From Flavobacterium sp. Root420 (lineage in GTDB: Bacteria; Bacteroidota; Bacteroidia; Flavobacteriales; Flavobacteriaceae), in the NCBI RefSeq assembly GCF_001427905.1, contig NZ_LMEF01000033.1, forward strand, positions 1 to 64,000: a stretch of 64,000 bases of DNA, given 5' to 3'. The notes under the pieces are model-generated. The model made no database searches. It was not told the DNA's origin and saw nothing but the letters and a program-made list of their open reading frames with translations. Position 1 is the stretch's first letter, and each line of letters begins with the position of its first letter. Positions 57,871 to 64,000 of the stretch are shown piece by piece. The translations under genes were made by a program, and so were the position numbers.

Positions 57871-60237
57871 ATGGATATTCATTTACATAACGAAAGTCCT
57901 TTTAAAACTATCATTTCTTTTCACAAGCTAATTGAATCTTTTGAAGAAATAGCTTCCTCGAATATTGATTATCGTGCAAACTATGCTAAGGCCATACTAC
58001 AACAAATTGAATCAATTCCCGAATTAAGAACAGGAATTGAGGATTATTCCATAATTAAAAATAATGAAGCTTTAATCAAATACATATTAGCTGATTTATT
58101 CCCGACGGCCTTAACTCAAAACGAAATCAAAGCGGTTACGATTCCTTTTCAAAATATTTCCTTTAATTATACGGAGCGTTTCAAAAAAATCCTGCGTAAT
58201 GCGGGTGATGAATTTTATATGGAAATTCGGGATTTTGATGATCATCAGTTTTACATTAATAACTGTTGCTTAATTCTGAGTAGTTATTACAAACAGCGTA
58301 TCGATTTTAACAAACCGTTTTTCTATGATATTCCGGATGAAGATGGGATCGAGAAACATTATAGAATCTTATACAATGCGGATTTTATGGAAATTACTCC
58401 AACAGAAAACGCTGTTCCCTTAACTCAGGATGACATTGATACATTAATTGACAACTATGATGATATTGAACTTTGGAAATCTAAATTTCCAAAAGGAAGC
58501 TGGATCTTAAAGGGATTCGGAATAGTATCCTTATTTGATGCCACGACAGAAAGTGCCATATCAAATTTGAAAAGTAATCTGTTAAAACCGGATACAAAAT
58601 CAGTTGCAACTGATGAAATTATAGCTAATATCTTTAAATCAATATTTAAAATTCCTGATTTAAGAGTAGGTTTCATTATTTATAATCCCGAAGAAGAAAA
58701 ATTTGTCAAACCTACAAAATTAGAAAGTCAGTTACAGAGTTTTTTACTTTCCCATGATCAGGAAATAGATTGTAAAAACGCCTTTTTTGGATGTTCTTTT
58801 GAGAATTTATTGAATAAGAAGGAGCCTTTTGTGATTTCGAGCGTAAGCAAATTCATAGAAGAATCACCAAACAAAAAATTGGGTGAACATTTATTAAAAC
58901 AAAATATTCAAAGTTGTGTCTTTGCACCGGTTATAAAAGAGGATCATTTATTAGGTGTTTTAGAATTAGTATCTTCAGATGTAAGAGCCTTAAACAGTGT
59001 TAATGTTAAGAAACTGGAACTAGTCTTACCGTATTTAACCGATACTATCGATCGTTATAATACAGATATGCAACACCAGATTGAGGCGATTATTCAGCGT
59101 GAATACACTACAATTCACCCAAGTGTTTATTGGAAATTCAGAAAAGAGTCTCAGAATTACTTCCAAAACAACAATCCTACAAAAGATTATATTTTTAAAG
59201 AAATCGTCTTTAAAAATGTGTATCCATTGTATGGACAGATTGATATTAAAGGTTCATCAGAACATCGAAATGAAACCGTAAAAAGAGATTTAAAAAGTCA
59301 GCTTAATACGCTTTTGGAAATTTTTGATAACCAAAAACCAAATTCGAATCTGGTTCTTTTAGAACAAAGAAAATTTGAGTTGGAATCGCTTCGTGACGAA
59401 TTGGATTTTCCATTAAAAGCAGACACAGAACAACATATTCAGAGATATATTGAAGACGAAATACATCCGATTTTAAGAAACACAAAGGGTAATGCCAAAA
59501 ACGAGAAATTAGAAGAATTGTACTTTGAAAACCTGGATGAAAAAACCGGTTTGTTTTATCAGGAAAGAAAGAAATTTGATAATGCAATGTCTATTATCAA
59601 TAAAAAATTAGCTTCTGTTTTAGATAAAAAACAATTAGAAGCACAACAAATTTATCCGCATTATTACGAACGTTTTAAAACGGATGGTGTAGAACATAAT
59701 TTATATATTGGATCTTCAATTTCTCCATCTAAACCTTTCGATATTATGTATTTGCACAACTTGCGTTTATGGCAATTACAAACTTTATGCGAAATGGAAT
59801 TAGAACATCATCAGCTTAAAGAGTCGCTTCCGTATGAATTGGATGTTACTTCTTTGATTTTAGTTTTTAGTGCGCCACTTTCAATTCGTTTTAGAATGGA
59901 TGAAAAACGTTTTGATGTTGACGGAACTTACAATGCAAGATACGAAGTCGTAAAAAAACGAATTGACAAAGCAAATATCAAAGGAACAAAAGACCGAATC
60001 ACAGAGAAAGAAAAAATCACAATCGTTTATTCTCAAAATAACGAAGAAACGGAGTATTTAAAGTATATCAAATACCTACAGCACAAAAAAGTTCTGGAAC
60101 CTGCTATAGAACAATTTGAAGTTGAAGATCTTCAGGGTGTTTCAGGACTCAGAGCAATTCGTGTCAAAGTGATCAACAATACTGCGAGTCCTGCAAAAAA
60201 AATTACCTATCAGGATTTATTAGATGAGCTCAACTAA
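57871..60237 (+). CDS. Large cytosolic GAF-domain protein
   Basis: 788 residues without signal peptide or membrane helices. The N-terminal 250 residues include a helical start (FKTIISFHKLIESFEEIASS). Residues about 260-395 read as a GAF domain: DLRVGFIIYNPEEEKFVKPT, NKKEPFVISSVSKFIEESPN, QNIQSCVFAPVIKEDHLLGV, LELVSSDVRALNSVNVKKLE. The C-terminal 390 residues are helical (RKFELESLRDELDFPLKADT) and unfamiliar. It is convergent with the HD-PycTM gene, the stops only 17 bp apart. GAF domains bind cyclic nucleotides or other small ligands; no output domain was recognised. Confidence 0.75.
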   Translation: MDIHLHNESPFKTIISFHKLIESFEEIASSNIDYRANYAKAILQQIESIPELRTGIEDYSIIKNNEALIKYILADLFPTALTQNEIKAVTIPFQNISFNYTERFKKILRNAGDEFYMEIRDFDDHQFYINNCCLILSSYYKQRIDFNKPFFYDIPDEDGIEKHYRILYNADFMEITPTENAVPLTQDDIDTLIDNYDDIELWKSKFPKGSWILKGFGIVSLFDATTESAISNLKSNLLKPDTKSVATDEIIANIFKSIFKIPDLRVGFIIYNPEEEKFVKPTKLESQLQSFLLSHDQEIDCKNAFFGCSFENLLNKKEPFVISSVSKFIEESPNKKLGEHLLKQNIQSCVFAPVIKEDHLLGVLELVSSDVRALNSVNVKKLELVLPYLTDTIDRYNTDMQHQIEAIIQREYTTIHPSVYWKFRKESQNYFQNNNPTKDYIFKEIVFKNVYPLYGQIDIKGSSEHRNETVKRDLKSQLNTLLEIFDNQKPNSNLVLLEQRKFELESLRDELDFPLKADTEQHIQRYIEDEIHPILRNTKGNAKNEKLEELYFENLDEKTGLFYQERKKFDNAMSIINKKLASVLDKKQLEAQQIYPHYYERFKTDGVEHNLYIGSSISPSKPFDIMYLHNLRLWQLQTLCEMELEHHQLKESLPYELDVTSLILVFSAPLSIRFRMDEKRFDVDGTYNARYEVVKKRIDKANIKGTKDRITEKEKITIVYSQNNEETEYLKYIKYLQHKKVLEPAIEQFEVEDLQGVSGLRAIRVKVINNTASPAKKITYQDLLDELN

Positions 60238-60249
60238 ATTAGTTGAGCT
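60227..60249. terminator. Bidirectional hairpin overlapping the GAF-gene stop
   Basis: agctcaacta and tagttgagct pair perfectly around a 3-base loop; the TAA stop of the GAF gene sits inside the hairpin. It lies between convergent genes. Confidence 0.6.
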
Positions 60250-60254
60250 TAACT

Positions 60255-61439
60255 TTATGCTCCCACTCCTTTAAAAGCAATTACAAACGCAATTACGGTT
60301 ACGATTATGCCAACCATGAAAATATTGTACGCAATTCGCAATAAATTATACTTTCGCTGTAAAACCAATCCGAGATAATATAAATCTTTGATCATTGTAG
60401 AATAAAGATAATCGCGGTCTTTCATCATTTCGTTCATTGCCCAATCATATTCTGCTAAGGGCATTTTGTAGAAATTTCCAAAAAACAATAAATTAATCTT
60501 TTTGGCCTCAATATCTTCCCGGGTAAAAATGCCTGTAGTTACTTTTGGGCGTGTAGACAGAATCGCAAAAATAATTGTCGTTACACTTGACATCAACATA
60601 ATAAAAGTTGGAATCACCAAATGAGCATTTTTAGGGCTGTCTAATTTTGGAATAATTGACGAAAGTGCAATCGAAATAATAATTGCATTTACAGACAATA
60701 AAATATTGGCTTTACTATCTGCAATACCACTTAATCGCGTATGATTACCAAGAGTTACGCGGAATAAAGTGTCAACACCACGGTCTGGTTTTTCGACTTT
60801 CTCTTTCTTTTTATTTTCTTCTTCAATTGCAGTGGCCGCCTTCAATTCTTGTTTGTCTATCTTTTTCTGAACAAGGATCAGGTTTTTCTCTTTTAGAGGT
60901 TGCCATTTTTTTAAAGCATAATCGGTATAAAAGCGGTGTTTGTTCAATAAAAAATTTAAATTTTCTTTTGTCCATTCGGCATTTGAAAAAACTGCTAATC
61001 CTGTATTTTTCATTTCCAAACGCAATAATTCACACGTTGTCACATATTCCGTTCCCATCAAATGGGCATAATCTGCATCTTTAATAATTTTCTCTAAATG
61101 CGTTTTAGGAACATATTCTTTTGAAGTTGTCAAAATCAAATTAGAAACCTTTGCAATCAATTCATCAGACTGACTTTTCTCTTTCAAAAAAGCTGTCGCA
61201 ATTCTTATGCTTTCTTTTTCATGATTTTCATAGCCCTCAATATAACCTGTATCATGAAACCATGCTGCCAACAAAAGTGCTTCTTTATCATCACCACTTA
61301 CATCTTCTTTTTTACAAAGCTCTTTTACAGCATTTACTACAGTTAAAGTATGGTTAAAATTATGATAAGAATATAAATTAGAAAGTTTATCTTTGAGTAA
61401 ATTACTGACGAAATCTTCGGATTGTTCTATTAGATTCAT
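60255..61439 (-). CDS. HD-domain protein with C-terminal PycTM (Pycsar effector-type) membrane module
   Basis: 394 residues. Residues 24-170 form an HD phosphohydrolase domain (SYHNFNHTLTVV with H30; AWFHDTGYIEGYENHEKES with H62/D63; IKDADYAHLMG with D121/D123). A charged linker (EEENKKKEKVEKPDRGVDTL) follows. Residues 225-394 match the PycTM/DUF5706 module: RVTLGNHTRLSGIADSKANI, helix 1 at 246-264, helix 2 at 273-294, FGNFYKMPLAEYDWAM and a last helix at about 370-390. In Pycsar antiphage systems PycTM is the membrane effector triggered by cCMP or cUMP. No nucleotide cyclase gene is adjacent, so this may be a housekeeping relative. Confidence 0.83.
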   Translation of the reverse strand: MNLIEQSEDFVSNLLKDKLSNLYSYHNFNHTLTVVNAVKELCKKEDVSGDDKEALLLAAWFHDTGYIEGYENHEKESIRIATAFLKEKSQSDELIAKVSNLILTTSKEYVPKTHLEKIIKDADYAHLMGTEYVTTCELLRLEMKNTGLAVFSNAEWTKENLNFLLNKHRFYTDYALKKWQPLKEKNLILVQKKIDKQELKAATAIEEENKKKEKVEKPDRGVDTLFRVTLGNHTRLSGIADSKANILLSVNAIIISIALSSIIPKLDSPKNAHLVIPTFIMLMSSVTTIIFAILSTRPKVTTGIFTREDIEAKKINLLFFGNFYKMPLAEYDWAMNEMMKDRDYLYSTMIKDLYYLGLVLQRKYNLLRIAYNIFMVGIIVTVIAFVIAFKGVGA

Positions 61440-61465
61440 AGAGATTTTTTTTATACTACTAAATT

Positions 61466-64000
61466 ATGAAATTGTTTTTGTATAACCATTTTATTACGAA
61501 GATTAAAACTTATTCTTTTGTAATAAGCATAACACTTCTGCTTAATTCCTGCGCGACACATAAAGCACAATATGGCAAAAATGTAAGTGCAAATGAAACG
61601 GAGAACGCAACAGACACCATAAAAATTGCCCATACCCTATTTTTAGTAGGCGATGCCGGAAATGCCGATGAAGAACAAGCGCAACAAACATTAGAATTAT
61701 TACACCAAAAACTTAAAAACGCGAATAAAAAATCGACTTTAATTTTCCTTGGAGATAATATATATCCAAAAGGTTTTCCTGCTGATAAAAATGATTCAGA
61801 AAAGGCTTTAGCCGAAACCAAACTTACCAATCAATTAAAATTGACGAAAGGATTTAAAGGAAAAACGATTGTAATTCCTGGAAACCATGATTGGTATAGT
61901 GGCATAAAAGGTTTAGAAAATCAGGCTGATTTTGTTACCAAATATCTTAATGACAAAAAAGCATTTCTTCCTCGAAAAAGTTGTCCTATTGAAGATGTGA
62001 AAATTGATAGCACAACTACGTTAATTACTGTTGACAGTGAATGGTTTTTAGAAGATTGGGACAACCATCCAACGATAAACGACAATTGCGATATTAAAAC
62101 ACGCGAAGACTTTTTTGATGAACTGGAAAATATTTTAAATAAAAATCAGGAAAAAACAGTTGTTCTTGCCATTCATCATCCTTTATTAAGCAACGGGTCG
62201 CATGGAGGACAATATTCATGGGAAAAACAGTTGTTTCCTTTGGAGAAAAAAATCCCACTGCCTGTAATTGGTTCTTTCATTAATCTGCTTCGAAAGACTT
62301 CCGGTGTAAGTCCGCAGGATCTTCAAAACAAACAATATACGATTTATGCCAAGCGAATTAAAACCTTATTGCAAGGCCAGAAAAATGTTATTGTAGTTTC
62401 TGGTCATGATCATAATTTGCAATTTATAAACAAGGAAAATATCACACAGATTATTAGCGGCGCCGGATCTAAATCTGAAGCAGCAAGAGCCATCAATCCA
62501 AATGATTTTTCGTATGGCGGCAATGGTTACGCAACACTGACTTTATTTAAAAGTGGTGATGTAAAAGTTACCTTCTTTGGAAATGAAAATAAGCACGAAA
62601 AAAAGCTTTTTGAACGTGAAATCATTAAGGCAAAAGAAATTAACTGGGCGGCAATTGTAGCCAATAAATTTCCGCCAACAGTTACAACTTCTATCTATTC
62701 GGCTAAAATGACAGATAAGAGTATCTTTCATAAATTCTTATTCGGGCAACATTACCGAAAGTATTACAGTATGCCAATCGAAGCCAGAACAGCTACTTTA
62801 GACACTTTAATGGGCGGTTTAAAACCTATTCGCGAAGGCGGAGGACATCAATCTGTTTCTTTAAGAATGTCTGACCCGAAAGGAAGAGAATATGTAATGC
62901 GCGCAATGAAAAAAAGTGCTACCGCATTTTTACAGTCGGTTGCTTTTAAAGATCAATATGTTGTAAATGATTTTGAACAAACCTATGCCGAAGATTTTCT
63001 ATTAGATTTTTACACCACTACGCATCCATACACTCCTTTTGCAGTAGCAAGTTTGTCTGACCACTTGGGACTTTTGCATACCAACCCGGTTTTATATTAT
63101 ATTCCGAAGCAAAATGGCCTGAAAGAATTTAATTCGAATTTTGGAGATCAATTGTACATGGTTGAAGAAAGACCCGCTGACAATCATCTTGATGGGAAAA
63201 ACTTTGGAAAACCTACTGATATTATTAGCACTGACGACATGATGGCTAATCTTCATAAAGACGAAAAATATTCGGTTGATCAAAAAGAATATATCAGGGT
63301 TCGTTTATTTGATATGCTTATTGGTGATTGGGACAGGCACAGTGATCAATGGCGTTGGGCAGAACATAAAATTGGCGATAAAGTAGTATATACGCCTATT
63401 CCACGCGATCGTGATCAGGCTTTCCCTAAATATGACGGAACTTTACTTTCCCTTTTAATGAACGTTCCTGCTATTCGTCATATGCGAACTTTTAAAAATA
63501 AAATTGACAATGTAAAATGGATTAACAGAGAACCTTATCCATTAGATTTGGCTTTCCTAAAAACTACTGAAGAAAAAGACTGGATCGAACAGGCTAAATA
63601 TATTCAGGAACATTTATCCGACAGCGATATTGATAACGCATTTAAAAATTTACCAAAGGAAGTTCAGGACGAAACAATTGAAGACATTAAACGAAAATTA
63701 AAAAACAGAAAAAAAGAGCTTCAAAAATACGCTTCAGAATATTCAGATGTGCTTGATAAAACGGTAATGCTTGCCGGAACTGACAAAAAAGACAAATTTA
63801 TTTTAAATCATAACGCTAGAAAAAACATCGAAATTCAGGTTTTCAGAATGAAGAAAGAAGGCGATGAATTGATTTACACCAAAACAGTAAATGATGACAA
63901 AACTAAAAATTTATGGATTTATGGATTAGATGATGCCGACGTTTTTCAGGTTATTGGAAAACAAAAATCTAATATTAAAATTCGTTTGATTGGTGGTCAA
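61466..64000 (+). CDS. Phosphatase-kinase-like fusion lipoprotein (runs off window)
   Basis: 845 codons from ATG 61466 to the right edge with no stop. A lipobox LLNSC (Cys30) marks it as a lipoprotein. Residues 55-350 are a calcineurin-type metallophosphatase: GDAGN (D63), GDNIYPKG (D97), GNHDWY (H141), HHP (237-239) and SGHDHN (313-318). From residue 455 a second region looks like an atypical kinase: glycine-rich GGGHQS at 458-463, a Lys in YVMRAMKK (476-483), GDWDRH at 620-625 (catalytic-loop-like) and IPRDRDQAF at 645-653 (metal-binding-like). The remainder is beta-rich and continues beyond the window. Divergent from HD-PycTM with only 26 bp between start codons. Confidence 0.78.
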   Translation, partial: MKLFLYNHFITKIKTYSFVISITLLLNSCATHKAQYGKNVSANETENATDTIKIAHTLFLVGDAGNADEEQAQQTLELLHQKLKNANKKSTLIFLGDNIYPKGFPADKNDSEKALAETKLTNQLKLTKGFKGKTIVIPGNHDWYSGIKGLENQADFVTKYLNDKKAFLPRKSCPIEDVKIDSTTTLITVDSEWFLEDWDNHPTINDNCDIKTREDFFDELENILNKNQEKTVVLAIHHPLLSNGSHGGQYSWEKQLFPLEKKIPLPVIGSFINLLRKTSGVSPQDLQNKQYTIYAKRIKTLLQGQKNVIVVSGHDHNLQFINKENITQIISGAGSKSEAARAINPNDFSYGGNGYATLTLFKSGDVKVTFFGNENKHEKKLFEREIIKAKEINWAAIVANKFPPTVTTSIYSAKMTDKSIFHKFLFGQHYRKYYSMPIEARTATLDTLMGGLKPIREGGGHQSVSLRMSDPKGREYVMRAMKKSATAFLQSVAFKDQYVVNDFEQTYAEDFLLDFYTTTHPYTPFAVASLSDHLGLLHTNPVLYYIPKQNGLKEFNSNFGDQLYMVEERPADNHLDGKNFGKPTDIISTDDMMANLHKDEKYSVDQKEYIRVRLFDMLIGDWDRHSDQWRWAEHKIGDKVVYTPIPRDRDQAFPKYDGTLLSLLMNVPAIRHMRTFKNKIDNVKWINREPYPLDLAFLKTTEEKDWIEQAKYIQEHLSDSDIDNAFKNLPKEVQDETIEDIKRKLKNRKKELQKYASEYSDVLDKTVMLAGTDKKDKFILNHNARKNIEIQVFRMKKEGDELIYTKTVNDDKTKNLWIYGLDDADVFQVIGKQKSNIKIRLIGGQ

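Noticed and set aside
60255-61439. A complete Pycsar defence operon
   Set aside because: Only the effector-type module is present. Neither neighbour is a nucleotide cyclase, so a defence system cannot be claimed from this window.
61510-61830. Minus-strand open frame of 106 codons
   Set aside because: Antisense to the start of the phosphatase lipoprotein, whose frame is intact and motif-bearing.

Overview
The window looks like chromosomal DNA of a Flavobacterium-type member of the Bacteroidota. The reasons are strongly A+T-rich sequence, genes mostly without Shine-Dalgarno sites, many promoters matching the Bacteroidota -7 element TAnnTTTG, a TonB-dependent receptor with an N-terminal carboxypeptidase-regulatory domain, short 2TM-domain proteins, and a full set of flavobacterial housekeeping families. 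I saw no tRNA, rRNA, CRISPR array or prophage. The only mobile-element coding sequence is the N-terminal end of an IS4-family transposase cut by the left edge.

Layout. 1-1621: transposase fragment, a decayed small gene and a DUF1444 protein. 1837-5316: cytochrome bd oxidase (cydAB) and an HD hydrolase, all on the minus strand. 5619-8227: a CstB-like persulfide dioxygenase/rhodanese fusion with two YeeE/YedE sulfur-permease halves. 8865-14442: a DeoR/GlpR repressor divergent from glpD-glpK-glpF and an outer-membrane protein, with a clear operator on the promoter. 14913-16671: MarR, nitroreductase and YceI with a double operator. 18257-27548: a tryptophan operon headed by an 18-residue leader peptide with three consecutive Trp codons and a transcription attenuator. 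Its genes run trpE, lipocalin-like, trpG, GNAT, trpD, trpC, trpF, trpB, gamma-glutamylcyclotransferase-like, nitrilase-like, trpA. 27596-29281: M1 peptidase. 29345-34039: TetR-regulated TolC/HlyD/DHA2 drug-efflux operon. 34248-38345: YaaA, a CCA-adding-enzyme relative, an antitoxin remnant and heme A synthase. 38326-44955 (minus strand): TonB receptor, periplasmic repeat protein, LytS-type kinase fused to a 2TM domain, four free-standing 2TM proteins and a LytTR response regulator. 45098-56157: mostly small enzymes and membrane proteins, including ClC and HPP. 56234-57643: SDR oxidoreductase and its TetR regulator. 57871-64000: a GAF protein, an HD-PycTM membrane protein, and a very long lipoprotein joining a calcineurin-type phosphatase to what reads like an atypical kinase.

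Two themes stand out. First, intergenic spaces repeatedly hold short-period (7- or 8-bp) degenerate tandem repeats, often as inverted pairs and usually ending just before a start codon. Several unrelated 'words' are used (CTTAGNAN, CCTGAAA, AAAGCCT, CTTTGNAA, GCAGATT, CGCAAAGT, GATTTTA), and they are densest inside the trp operon. Second, regulatory logic is unusually readable: palindromic operators overlie or adjoin the -7 element of the glp, marR, emr-like and SDR promoters, and the trp operon carries a ribosome-type attenuator.

All functional calls rest on reading motifs by eye. No database search was possible.
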